Positions 1 to 10,440 of a stretch of 27,423 nucleotides of DNA are shown here, in pieces. The DNA lies in contig NXFV01000379.1 in assembly GCA_002803225.1 (NCBI GenBank), forward strand, positions 1-27,423, in the 5' to 3' direction. Origin of the DNA: Gamarada debralockiae. Taxonomy: Eukaryota > Ascomycota > Leotiomycetes > Helotiales > Hyphodiscaceae. Each line of letters begins with the position of its first letter. Position 1 is the first letter of the stretch. Below the pieces are notes generated by a model. That model saw only the letters and a program-made list of their open reading frames with translations. It searched no databases and had not been told where the DNA came from. Both the position numbers and the translations under genes were made by a program.

Positions 1-780
1 ATTGGAAGGCGACATATATTGAAGGAGAAGTACTAAATAGTTTATCAGCGACATCGATGGTTGACTTGGGAGGCTACAAACAATGTAAAATTTGCATCGT
101 TGACCAATTCGGTAACCCCAGGAGTTGGATCTGGGGTTGGCCAAAAATAAACCTGAACATCTCCGCCATAAAGGGTGCAGTTTCCACAGCATGGCTCAAC
201 TGGTGCATATGAGAACCAGTTGTCAATTTGGACGTTGTACTCTGTCGTATAAGGCAGTCCGCCGGTTCGGGCGTGTAAACTTCTCTCATGGTGGTAATGG
301 CAGCGGTAGCCATCCAGGCTGTGTAAATCTCGGAATAAGCAATTGCTCAAATGAGTTGAAAGATTAGAGTTAAGCGGGTTCCATGAGTTCCAAGACGCTC
401 TCTTTACTCTAAAGACATACTCTTTGAAGGAGATTTTGCTTTTAGAACTCGCGAACTGACACCGAATATGAAAAGGAGTGCTCCGAGAAATGCATACCAC
501 TGATGGAGCTTTCGAAGCTTATGGAGCATTGACTAGCGATAGGGCCAGAATACTCATATTGATAGATATTATACCCCCTTTCCACCAGTTTCGGAGGCCC
601 ATAAGGCCCAGAACGCAAGCAGTCAAAGTCTTCCGGATCGAAACATGATGAAGTTGCAGCTTTGGGAGCATTTGAGGTAGTCGTTGCGGGCAAGGAAGCC
701 TTGGGTGTAGTCGCGTTCGCGAACGAGCTGGCTGCGCTGACTGAGCCCAAGAACGCCAGCAAAGTTGCGAGACACAACAT
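1..780 (-). CDS. Small secreted protein, 3'-partial, possible frameshift
   Basis: The start at 780 gives a clear signal peptide (MLCLATLLAFLGSVSA), then a Thr/Ala/Ser-rich linker and Cys residues. I place exon 1 at 498-780 (donor GTATGC), exon 2 at 82 to about 318 (acceptor TTTACACAG), intron 2 at 33-81 (donor GTTTGT, acceptor ATTTAG, branch GCTGATAA), and exon 3 at 1-32, running off the window. Joining exons 2 and 3 gives N-F-T-F-T-S-P-S-I-Y-V-A-F, an ending I associate with a widespread ascomycete secreted-protein family with a CCGNCTLYGG-type Cys core (residues seen around 150-185). The protein should be exported; its function is unknown. Oddity: the frame reading TTMREVYTPEPADC and the frame reading YTTEYNVQIDNWFSYAPVEPCC differ by one base near 258-262. 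Either a base is missing, or intron 1 uses a less usual GAG acceptor near 329. The exon layout is my inference. Confidence 0.6.
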
Positions 781-1757
781 TTTGGATCATGACCGTAAGC
801 ATCTCGAGAATTAAAGGCTTTGAAGACCGTAGAATCGGTAAACCGAGGAAAAGAGATGTGGAGGAGGAGGGGACGTCGTGAGGTACCAAGTACTCTCTGA
901 CAGCCGTTAACGGATTGGGGCTGAAGATCGAAAAAATTAGCAGGAATGAGATCCTGGAATTGCGGTGTGACAGGCGGGTAATTCGGTGAGAAAATAGTGC
1001 ATCAAGGAGCTCTGCCACGCTACGCGGGAAGCTGCATAAATTGAGACCTTCGGAGAGATGGACGTTTGGGGGGGCGCATTTTATCGATAACCCACTCGAC
1101 TTTTTGCAGCGCTTAAATTATTGCAAAAGGCTCTCCATTTGAGTTGACACTTGTCAAACACTTGTCCAAGCCTTCAGGCTATCTAGAGCCTGGAGTGTCA
1201 GCGTCCAGGCACAGATTGTCAGCTTCTGCATTTCTGAGAACACTTGCGAATTCCCAAGAAATTTCCGTCCCTTGTATCTCGGGCCAGTCATATTTTGAAG
1301 TACTCGTACGGATGTACATAAAACTCGAACGATGCACGGAAACCTCCACAGCCACCACCAGGCCATTGAAAGAGTGGTTGCACAAAGAGGGACTTGTGGA
1401 GGCGGAAATATTGGAAAGAAATCCGATTTCTAGGAGATATTTGTTCTTACATAAAAACCTCTTCGTATTCGCCAAGCGGCCAAGGGAAGAGCCTCAAGAG
1501 GGAGCACCAGGAGGAAGAATTATGCTTAATTAGTGATACCGATGCGGTTCACGTGCGATAAGCAGTACTTATCGCGAGGCTGGGATGAGGTTGAGGGCAA
1601 CTGACAGAACAAAGGCATCATTACGAAGTATCATCAGCGGTAATGCGAATACAACACTATACAGAGCTCTCTGAGCTCTGCGAACTTTGAACTGGGCTTG
1701 TCCTGTCCTGAATGCCGCCAACCATCCTGGAGAAGCCTCTTCCAGTAAACAATAACA
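781..1757. other. Intergenic stretch, no supported gene
   Basis: This stretch separates the minus-strand secreted-protein gene from the plus-strand GRF zinc-finger gene, so the two genes are divergent and it should hold both promoters. The only longer open frame (1144-1533, plus) begins at TTG, overlaps opposite-strand frames of similar length and shows no recognisable domain. I see no repeat or RNA gene here. Confidence 0.4.
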
Positions 1758-2865
1758 ATGTTCCGTACGCCTCAGAAGCGGGGTGGCGCCGCGAACCTGT
1801 TCAGCAGTCCGCATAGGAGCCCAAATAAGACAGTTCCTCTCAATGGTCTATTTTCAGATGGGACGTGGAAGTGTACATATCTCAAGAGCGGACCAACACG
1901 AAGAGCATCACTGACAGTTATCAGGCAACTGCGAACCACGACTTCCAGCCGCACACTTCCAAGTCAAGAAAGATGGTCGAAACCATGGCAGATGGTTCTA
2001 CACATGCCAGCAACCAATGAATGATGGGTGCGGATTCTTCCTTTGGGATGACAATGCTGTTGGACGAGAAATGCGAGCTGTTATCAATAATTCACGAACC
2101 GAACCCAATGGACTGAGAACACCGGCGAATACTACAATGGAGAAGAGGGCAGCAGAGCCGCCGTCGGGCAGGAATTGGATTCAGAATCTTGGCAGGGCAG
2201 ACGAGGACAAGTTTGGAGAATTTCCGTTGTCTGCAGAGGACGTGGAGGAAGTCGCAGAAAAGATTGAGCAGCGGAGACCCCTGCCAGCTCCGTATCCCGA
2301 AACACCTCAAAAAGCTATCAAGACGGATCATTTCATGACACCTGGAAACAAGAGGAAACAAGAGGAAGATACTCTACCAACTCCTGTGACAGGTGGGATT
2401 AAGGATGAAGACGTTTTCACATCAGCATCGACTGGAAGACTGAAGGGGCACATGTGGGATGGAAACGAACCCTTTGGCCTCCGAAGTCCGTCTGCGACAC
2501 CTACACCCAGCCGCTTCAGAGATGGTACTGAGAGCACAGAAGTTCCTGGGGAGAAGACCAAACACGCGTATAATATTTCTGAGGAGGTTATGGAACTGCT
2601 GAAAGATCAACAGATCGACGAGAAGACGAGTTCGAACCTTCGGGAGTTGCTGGGCAAACATGCGATGAAAATTTCGGGCATTGCCAAAGGTCGCGATATC
2701 ACTCGGGTAGCGCTGAAAGCGAAGGATGCCAAGATTGCAGAATTGCAGCAGAAGATTACAGCACTTGAGACGGAACGCGAGATGGATAAGACTATTATTC
2801 GACACTTCAAGTCTGATAGGGACGAGAGCGTTTTGAAGCGTGGCAGAGGCAGGGGCAGGTCTTGA
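1758..2865 (+). CDS. GRF zinc-finger, coiled-coil protein
   Basis: Two exons, 1758-1872 and 1925-2865, joined across a 52-nt intron (donor GTACAT, branch CTGAC, acceptor TTATCAG), give 351 residues. The splice restores a GRF-type zinc finger at about residues 37-80: Cys39 and Cys41, the signature G60-R61-W62-F63-Y64-T65-C66, then C74-G-F-F-L-W79. GRF fingers bind single-stranded or structured nucleic acid in APE2, TOP3A and NEIL3-like proteins. Here the finger is N-terminal and no nuclease or topoisomerase domain follows. The middle is acidic and proline-containing with TP sites that look like phosphorylation targets, and the last ~70 residues form a predicted coiled coil ending in a basic RGRGRGRS tail. 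A nuclear nucleic-acid-binding adaptor is the likely role. The start is chosen because it opens the only frame that splices into the finger. Domain call firm; function inferred. Confidence 0.88.
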
Positions 2866-4841
2866 ACAGCGTGGAAGGTTCACCTGGTGAATCCATCCGT
2901 GTGTCTCACTTGTTAAGCAGGAAGATCTTACTCTATGAGCCAAAGATGCTGCAAGGTCTACTCAGTCTGATCGCCAGCTACCTCCGGTTTGACATCTCGT
3001 AATGGCTTGTCATATGAGGCTCTGAGGCTCATGTTAGGTCCATAAGGTACTTTGACTTTCCAACTCACAATAAATCAATATTGGGGGTGAAATGAGGAAC
3101 TGGTCGTGACCAACTTGGATGGTTCTGATCAATGGCTCAATACGTATAACGTATTGAGCAAGATCCTCCGTGCCTCAAGGATGCGCATCTGCTCGATGTG
3201 ATGGTGAACTGCCTCCATTTTGTGTCGAATGACTTAAGGCTCACACCAAGTGCTCAACATACTTTGGACTTCACTACTGGGAACGAATCAATCTCGGGCG
3301 GTGGAACACAATCCAATTCTATAATTAAAATACATCCAGTCTACTCGAAACCAAATTATCTATCGAATATCGATCCAAGAATTACAAATGAGCTTCACTC
3401 CCACTCCTCATCCTCATCATACTCCTCCATATCCATACCCCGAGCTACCCGAGCATTGTTGTTGCTAGAGGAACACGGATATTATTCATCCATCAGCAAA
3501 GCACTCACCTCGAACCGCGAAGAAGACATACATTTTGACACCACTAGCCAGAGAAAGGAGCAAAAAGATAGGGACCGAGGAATAATGCGTCTTGGCTGTT
3601 CGTGAAGGAGCGCTGGTCGTCGATAGAGAACTTCAGAATGCAATGTTTTGGAGTGAGAGCAAACGACGCATTTAAGGTCAAAGGCATTCCAAAATCATCA
3701 CTGTCCTCAACACAAGTCCCACGCACCGAGGTTGGCAATAGCTATCTATCAACATGACAGCTTGCAGGAACGCGCATACGACCCGAGATCTGCGGCTACA
3801 CCACTACGCAATTACATGGAATGACTTATACATGCACGACTGGCCCTTCTGAAGATCTTGCTGATCATTCCTGAATCGCGTCTCTCAATTTACAATCTCC
3901 AAATCGTCGACGCTATCTTATGTCTGGATCCGCAAATCTATTATACGATTTCATCGAAAGAGGTCACAATACGTAAGTGACATCCCAAGGGGCGGAACCT
4001 AGCTCCGGGGAAGTCGAGGTGGAAAGGGAAGGCTGAGGCGACAACCGCCTCATTCTTGGTCGGCTCATGTCTCATATCTCACAATCCACAAGATGTTGTG
4101 GAACGTGTACAATTGGAACCGACCCCAACCCCTTGGACGCGCCAATGGGACTCTGCTCGGCTATTCTATATTAATTGCCGCGAGCTGTCGTGTGATGTTG
4201 GGGTACAGATCAACAGTGTACCCGCGTCGGGTTCCTGGATTTGAGGTATTGCAGCATTTGAACATTGGTTTCATGTAATAGATTAGGATTAAGGGGCATG
4301 GCCATGATCTTGAGGGTCGAATTCGACAGCTCATGTCATCCTTTGATGACTAAACATTCGTAGGAAGGGGTGGATGAGGTTGATATGGTTACTAGAGTCT
4401 ATAGGTCTTTTGATTAAGTAGAGCTAGTTCATTCATCATTCTACGGCGTCGGTGAAATTCACGCGAAGTAGCAACGCACTATTCGGTGACCATGGAAAGA
4501 AAGGCCGAAGGCCAGGTAAGAAAGTGAGGGGAGCTGATCGGTTCATCAGTTAGTTCCCCTTGATCAGATTATGATATCTCATCGTGATTCTCCCTCGTAA
4601 GAGAAATTGCTCTTTCACTTGCACAATCGAGAATCATCGTCAATGGATATCAGAGGTGTTTTGGACAGAGCGATATTAACGCGACAGTGATATAGAACAC
4701 GGGGTAACCCTCATCCGAGCCTGACGACGACACCATCACCAGTTACACACGAAGACGTTAGGATCACGAGACTTTGCTCCTGAGCTAAATCTAATCATTA
4801 TTTTAATAACAAATTTTGTATTGGTACGATCAACCAACGAT
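2866..4841. other. Intergenic stretch between convergent genes
   Basis: This is about 2 kb between the 3' ends of the GRF zinc-finger gene and the RBR ligase gene. It holds a 25-bp perfect palindrome (3135-3159). An open frame at 3198-3605 encodes a low-complexity Ser/His-rich peptide with no domain, and I do not support it as a gene. Several runs around 3960-4280 and 4500-4700 look like ordinary non-coding DNA. I see no transposon ends. Confidence 0.4.
3135..3159. repeat. Perfect 25-bp palindrome (11-bp arms)
   Basis: The arms GCTCAATACGT and ACGTATTGAGC are exact reverse complements around a 3-base centre (ATA). It lies about 270 bp downstream of the GRF zinc-finger stop codon. It could be a hairpin in the 3' region of a transcript, a dimeric protein-binding site, or chance. 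Confidence 0.85.
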
Positions 4842-7327
4842 CTATGATTCTTGAGCGTACTCACGTCCCTCCATCTCCCCCAACATCGCAACTCTCTCCC
4901 TACTAACCTCTTCAACCCACCTATTCTCTGCAAACCTCTTCCGTTTCCACTCCAACTCATCAATCTTCGCCCGGCCATCCACAGCCTTAATCTCAGCATC
5001 CTGTTTAACTCTAAGAGCCTCCATCTTCCTCCTCTCCCCTTCCCTCACAGCCTCCAAGTGCTGCCTCCGATATGAATCCCAAAGTCTATATTCCTGATCC
5101 TGATCCCTTCTCAACTCGTCTCTCGCTTCCCGAACCTTATACTCGCCCTCTGGTTTCCCCTTCCAAAATGCGCGAAGTTCATCGACGTATTGGTCTTCGA
5201 TCATCCTTTCTTTAGTGAGCCTAGCTTTATATTCGGTCTCGAATTTTGCTTCTGAGGACTCGATTTTGGAGGCGGATGAGGAGGCGAGGTATTGGAGTTC
5301 GGAATGGTGGCGGACCGCCAATGTGTCGAGGGCATCTTGGCATTCTTTTTTAAGGACTTCGGTCTCGAATTCATATCTTTCGGCCATCAACACTCTCTGA
5401 ATATCGTGCAAAGCCTCAAGCTCAGTGTTTAAGCCACGGAATCGGCGATTCACAGCCGCGATCCGCGCTTCTTCGCGGCGGCGACGTTCTTCATCCGCTC
5501 GTCGTCGAGCCTCTTCCTCTCTTCTTAGCTGAGCGGCAAGTTCTTGTGCCCGCCGTTCTTCTTCGGCACGCATGAACTCCTCCACTGCCCTTATCGCAGC
5601 GCGTTCTTCTTCAGCTTCAGCTGCCGCTCGTGCGTTCCTTACATTCTCACTAGCCCGTCGAGTTTCGGCACGTTGTTGGATAGTAGCCAACTCCGCATCT
5701 GTACAAGTGCACGTCCGCCATTTTAAACCACAGATATAACAGAATTGCGCCCGACAGCGACAGGTCATGTGTCTGCATCCTTTATTATGCTCCACAAGCG
5801 CATGACAACTGTAACATCTCTTCCATCCCTCCATTTCCGCCAGATTAATCGTAGCCTGCAACGCGGGATCTTGAGGACAATCAACTTCGCCATGATGTGG
5901 ACCCCGACAGGTCGTGCAGGTTCTATGCCCGCATTTCGGACATTTCGCCGAGTGTGTGGCGCTATTGATGTGCTTTGGTGCTATCCAGGTACTGCAGGTT
6001 GGTTGGGCGCAGTAGATTCTGTCGCCTGCTGGGATGGACCATTCTGCTTCGCGTTGGTGGTACTTTTTAGCGGTTGTGGTAGAGAGGCGAGGGAGGATTG
6101 AGGTGGACGGGATGGGGTTTAGACAGCATTTTGCAGGCCAGTGGGTTTCGGATTCTAGGGCGTTACTGTGTCGTGTTAGTTGGTTTGTATTGGAGTGGTT
6201 AACAGGAACGGAGCTTACTTTATGAGTCGTTGGAAGCAGCCTGAGCAGTAGCTGTGACATGTCAATTTTATCAATTCTCCCGTTGCGAAGTCGTCGAGGC
6301 AGGATACACATTCCCTATTAACGTCAGTGGACTTCCAAGTGCGAGCTGTGATACTTCTTACCCGGTCAGTGATTCCGGAACTGGCGCCTCCCTCGTTGGG
6401 GCCGGAAGTGGGGAATCGTGAAGCGGCCAGTTATCTCTGCTATGTAGGCGTGGGAGATGGTCTTCATCTAACTCTTCGAGATTTACGATCGTTCTGTCCT
6501 TTCTTTTGAACAAGGCCCCAAGTCCAAGTGGCTTTCTCGTCGCGGATCTTGGACTCCTTGATGGCTCAGTTCTCGGCGATAATGAACCGTATCCTGAGTC
6601 GTTTGAAGATAGGGATGTCTCGCTGGTGGCACTCAGTCTCGAAGGCGGCGAGAGATGGGTGGTGTCTAAAGCTCCAGTTATGGATATCTGTATAGCTGTT
6701 AGTATAAGAGAATGAATTGAATCTGAGATCACCTACCTGACGTCTTGGTTTCAAAGGTGCTCTTCCCGCTCGAGCAAGCGGTCTCTCTATTCTTGAGGCT
6801 GCAGCTCGTCTTTGCTCTTCTTCAATATGCCTAGCCTGGATTCTCTGAATCGATGGCGCAAGAAGGTTCTCCAGATCGTGGGACGTTCCATCCTGGGATC
6901 GAAGCAGCTCTTGGGGTGGGTCGTATCTCCTCCAATCAGTGTTCTCAATAGTTGATTCTTCTTCTACAACTGGTTCGAAGATCAAATATGACGTTGAAGC
7001 TCTTTCTTCTTCGTCGACCTGAGTTGGTGCTTGGTTTGGCGAAGGAAAGTCGAAAAATAACTCATCCCCTATACTTGGTGAAGCAGGATACGGCGTCGTC
7101 GGCCGACTTTGTGCTTCGATTCCTAGGCCCAAGGATCTCGGTACTTGCAATCTCTCTTCTGTTGCCAGTGGATATGGTAGTACTGTTCGACTCAGTTGAG
7201 GTTCTTCGCCTATAGGTGAAACTGGGATGTTAAAATGTGCGTCGTCTTCAACTCCAGCTGGACTTCTCAAATCTGTTGGCCAGTGACCCGGCATCATTGC
7301 GGTCATCGTCATGGTAGCTATGGCCAT
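4842..7327 (-). CDS. RBR (RING-IBR-RING) E3 ubiquitin ligase with long C-terminal coiled coil
   Basis: Four exons on the minus strand (7327-6737, 6687-6362, 6314-6219, 6165-4842) with introns of 49, 47 and 53 nt, one containing TACTAAC, give 778 residues in one frame. RING1 starts at residue 307 (C308-x2-C311 ... C325-H-S-Y-C329-x2-C332) and is formed only after splicing exons 2, 3 and 4. The IBR covers about 371-435 (C390, C395, C413, C416, C421, C424, C434). RING2 (Rcat) spans 455-492 with N-K-G-C468-R-H-M-T-C, where Cys468 is the expected catalytic cysteine that takes ubiquitin from the E2 before passing it to substrate. The first ~300 residues are Ser/Pro-rich and likely disordered. Residues ~500-750 are a highly charged Arg/Glu/Ala coiled coil, probably for dimerisation or substrate binding. 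Substrate unknown. The family assignment is firm; the exon model is mine. Confidence 0.92.
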
Positions 7328-7397
7328 CTCAAAATTATTGATGATGATCTCTGAAACTAAAGACTGAAAATAGTTGAAAATTAATTAATATGAAGAT

Positions 7398-7523
7398 TCA
7401 TGACTGTGTAACTCCTTCAGGCTGATCCTCTGGGTAAATATCCAAAGATACGATGCGCCCTCCGAACGCTTGCAAGGCATAAGCCGCACAAAAATCACTC
7501 ACATGAGGTTGAATAGGATCCAT
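7398..7523 (-). CDS. Small open frame, 41 residues, upstream of the RBR gene
   Basis: An ATG-started frame (MDPIQPHVSDF... to ...EDQPEGVTQS, stop at 7398-7400) lies on the same strand as the RBR ligase and ends about 70 bases before its ATG. It has balanced, protein-like composition rather than repeat character. It also contains a GTGAGT donor-like site. It may be an upstream open reading frame in the RBR leader, a small separate gene, or a relic. No family is recognised, and it is too short for composition to be decisive. Confidence 0.25.
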   Translation of the reverse strand: MDPIQPHVSDFCAAYALQAFGGRIVSLDIYPEDQPEGVTQS

Positions 7524-8474
7524 AGCCACCCTGTCGCTATCCTCTAATTGTTATCCGTCCAATGCGGTGAAAGTATGAAGAATGGGGACTTAGGGTCAAG
7601 TTCAATCATGCCAAAGGAAGACAACATGGGCTTGTGGCAATTGGCAAGACTGCGCCCAATCACGAGGAATGTTTGAGGCTGTCAAATGGTGCAAATGGGA
7701 AGGTGGTGGTGGTACAGTATTTGTCTGCCTGTCCGCTGAATCGGGGGCTGAGTACGGCAAGGCTTCCCCAACCCACCAACGAGGCTGCCTGAAAGGATTG
7801 ACTGATGACCCGACCGGCACTGCCGCTCTTTCTGGCCTTATGGAACAATCAAAGAACACTCCTTCGGTGAAAAGAATGTTTTGAACTTCCACGAGCATTT
7901 TTGTGGCAGATAACTGGACAGGTTGCTGGCTTATTGGGGACCTTGTGTGCCTGCGCTTGTCACACTGTGTGTTTGCCGGCGCTTGTCTTGGGTTTAGACT
8001 TCGCCTGGAGGCGATGATCGATGTTATGACCTATATCCACTACAATGAGGCTGAATTTCGATGGGTAGAGATGTTGTGCATATGTTGTGTGAAGGAAGGA
8101 ACACCTTTCGATGTTCGAGTCAGCAAACGACGGCGGCTTCTCTTCGGCAAATTCTGGCAACAAAGTGGGCCACAGGCAAAAGTTGAGGGAAGCTCATGAG
8201 TATCAAAGACCACATTTCAGCAGAGAAGTTTCTCACTCTACTATAGGGGAGGAGGCGTGGTTCAGGAGAAACATCGAGCTGGTTAATCCAGATAAAGTTT
8301 GGTAGAGAAGAGACTGGAGCGCGATGGGATTGCAGACGAAATTCGACCCGAGCTTCACCATCGTCGCGTCAGCAATCTCGCCACGACTCTATCAAAACCA
8401 CCACCATTCATCAACTTATCCTTTCCAATCATCAAAATCTACGATCATTTCGCGATCCTGAAACTTGAAAATCC
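7524..8474. other. Intergenic stretch, no supported gene
   Basis: Several short overlapping frames on both strands (for example 7602-7898 minus and 7903-8199 plus) are of similar length and none shows a domain. The last ~100 bases before 8475 are pyrimidine- and A-rich (with CACCACCATTCATCAAC-type sequence) and resemble the preserved leader of the riboside kinase pseudogene that follows. Nothing else is supported. Confidence 0.35.
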
Positions 8475-9326
8475 ATGTCCACGGTGACAGTAAAAATCAT
8501 CGGCCTCTCCGGTCCCTCGTCCTCCGGCAAAACAATCCTAGCCTACCATAGTAATTGGTTTACGAGACCCCAACCTATCCTAGTCCCCCGTTGGGGTTTA
8601 TAAGACGCTGGGAGCACACCTAAATAATCCCTGAAAAGGGCCTTCAAAGTGGTGACAGTTGAACTGCAGGATAGGGTCTTGTTAACCAATTAATACGGTA
8701 CATCCTTCAGCCCCTCCACGCCGAGGTCCACATCCCAACTGTGAACGGTTACCTCGACTGTGATGGCCCAGATGCCCTTGATTTCGTGCATATGGCTCAG
8801 GTGCTGGATCACATGAACTCACATGATGGAATTCACCGCAGGATTTCAAAAGCTGGCAGGATGATGTGTTTCCTGGCCAGGAGGAGAAAGCACTGAAGAT
8901 TGTACCCGAAAGTTTGGTTGAGGATCTGGAATCTAAGGTCGAGCGATCCGGATTGGACTTTTCTGACACAAAGGTGATCATTTAAGACGGGTTTCTTCTG
9001 TTCTATATTCCTGAACATCCGAACAAGCCTTGATTTGATGATATTCTCCGAGCTCAGTCACGACATTGCAACAGAAAGAAGATTCAGCAGGCAAGGATAT
9101 GGACAGGAAGCCAAACCTGATGAGTCCTGGAAGACCGAAGATTACTTTGAGATGATGGTATGGCGATGTTATGGAGAACAGCACGCGTTTATGTTTCAAG
9201 ATGGAGACGTTGAGGGGGGAAACATGTGAGAAAGCAGCATCAAAATTCTACCAGGCTTGAATCTTCCAGTCACAGAGAGCTTAACTTGGACCACGAATGA
9301 AATCATCTCTGGTCTGAAATCTTGAG
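8475..9326 (+). pseudogene. Decayed nicotinamide riboside kinase (NRK1-like)
   Basis: NRK phosphorylates nicotinamide riboside to NMN in NAD salvage. The relic begins at an ATG with S-T-V-T-V-K-I-I-G-L-S-G-P-S-S-S-G-K-T, a textbook P-loop for this kinase family. After codon ~24 it is interrupted by a 141-bp inverted-repeat element (8552-8692). The family's next blocks follow in order: HIPTVNGYLDCDGPDALDF (about 8737-8795, corresponding to the D-W-D-C-P-x-A-L block), SWQDDVFPG (about 8848-8875), DGFLLFYIPEHPN (8986-9027), and at the C-terminus W-R-C-Y-G-E-Q-H-A-F-M-F-Q-D-G-D-V-E-G (9160-9217). Reading them needs a frame change near 8825, stops at 8983 (TAA) and 9031 (TGA), and another frame change after ~9050. 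It cannot make a full kinase. Identity inferred from motif order; no intact copy is visible in this window. Confidence 0.82.
8552..8692. mobile_element. MITE-like insertion in the riboside kinase relic
   Basis: The two ends are imperfect inverted repeats. The left end reads TAATTGGTTTACGAGACCCC and the reverse complement of the right end reads TAATTGGTTAACAAGACCC, followed on both sides by CCTATCC after a small gap. The element is 141 bp, has no open frame, and sits exactly where the P-loop reading frame of the kinase stops matching. A duplicated target site is not clear because the TA-rich ends are themselves palindromic. It is a non-autonomous DNA transposon by structure; its superfamily is unknown. 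Confidence 0.65.
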
Positions 9327-9391
9327 CAGTCCTTTTGCATTGGTATATTACAATCCACCAAAGTATTCCCACAACGCGCTGATATTTCTAT

Positions 9392-10440
9392 CTAGATCAA
9401 GAAGGGACCAAGCCGCCCCAAGTACCTCCACATATCACACCTCGCACTTCTTCCGCCTTGCCATGCCTTCTCGTTTATGAAACCGGAATCATTCGCCCCA
9501 CCAACCAGTTGAGTGATATTAAATCCACTCAGGTCATATATATCCTGCAGCTCTCCACCAGTCGTATTAAAATTCACCATCGGCGTCTGGAGATTGTACA
9601 CCGGCCAAAGTACCATTCTCCGAAACTCCACTTCCAAGATATAGATTCGACGGGTCATACTTGGTGATGAAGTTGATCCAACCTGCTAAGAAATCCGGTC
9701 GAAATTCAGGCGTGACTTCTTGTCCCGGACTGAAGGATGAGATGTACGACGGCAGATACGTTGCGAGATCTCCAGCGTGGAGCGCAGGTATGATGGAAAA
9801 TTGATAGCGCCAGCTCTTTTCCATGGCCTGCGCCATCCACACACTCGGACAATAGAAGATTGCTTCTCCAGCGATGTCGTTCGCCAGTTCCTAGTGTTGC
9901 TTTCTTCTTGATCGTAGTTGGTGAAGTTCTGAGCTAAGGGCGGAGGATATGCGCCGATGATCTTCTCGACGTTCTTCGATGAGAATAATGAGAAGAAATA
10001 TTCGACGTATGCTTCGAGGCTTTCGGAGCTGTTCATGGATAATAGGAAGAGTGATAAAACCATTGCGGGGTTGGCACGAAGTCAAACCTTCGTTCGCTTG
10101 GTTTCCGATCAACGCGTATTGCTGTTTGTCTTCTCCTCGAATAAGAGTTCAGTCGGTACAGCGTTGATATATTCTCCATCGATGACAGGATGCATTGCGG
10201 GATCCCGAATATTTCGGAGACTGAGATATTATTCGATGCAGTGCCTCAAATGGAGAGTCAATCAAATATTGGAGTTTAGCGTGGTTGTTGAGGCATCCAC
10301 CAGCCTCTATGAGTCCGCAGTACGGTCTGTTAACCTCAGCTAGCGAGTAGTGATACGGCTTAATCGGAGCATTTGACGACAAAATCGCGCCCTTCCATAA
10401 CGAGGTCCCGAGTTTCTTCAACTTATATCCCGGTAGTGTT
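9392..10440 (-). pseudogene. Truncated, frameshifted type-B carboxylesterase
   Basis: Read from right to left on the minus strand the pieces follow the order of fungal type-B carboxylesterases: LWKGAILSSNAPIKPYHYS and LIEAGGCLNN (about 10400-10290), DGEYINAVPTELL in a second frame (about 10180-10140), IGNQANEGL (about 10110-10080), SLEAYVEYFFSLFSSKNVEKI (about 10020-9960), NDIAGEAIFYCPSVWMAQAM in a further frame (about 9885-9826), ALHAGDL (about 9780), then the C-terminal W-Q-G-G-R-S-A-R-C-D-M-W-R block (about 9450-9410) and a stop at 9392. At least three frame changes are needed. The N-terminal half with the G-x-S-x-G nucleophile elbow is missing; sequence to the right belongs to another relic. 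It would have hydrolysed carboxylic esters; it is now non-functional. It converges with the kinase relic. Confidence 0.78.

Noticed and set aside
1144..1533. 129-codon plus-strand open frame
   Set aside because: It starts at TTG, overlaps opposite-strand frames of similar length, and shows no domain, signal peptide or splice context.
3198..3605. 135-residue plus-strand frame
   Set aside because: Ser/His-rich low complexity, no recognisable motif, no supporting promoter or splice signals.
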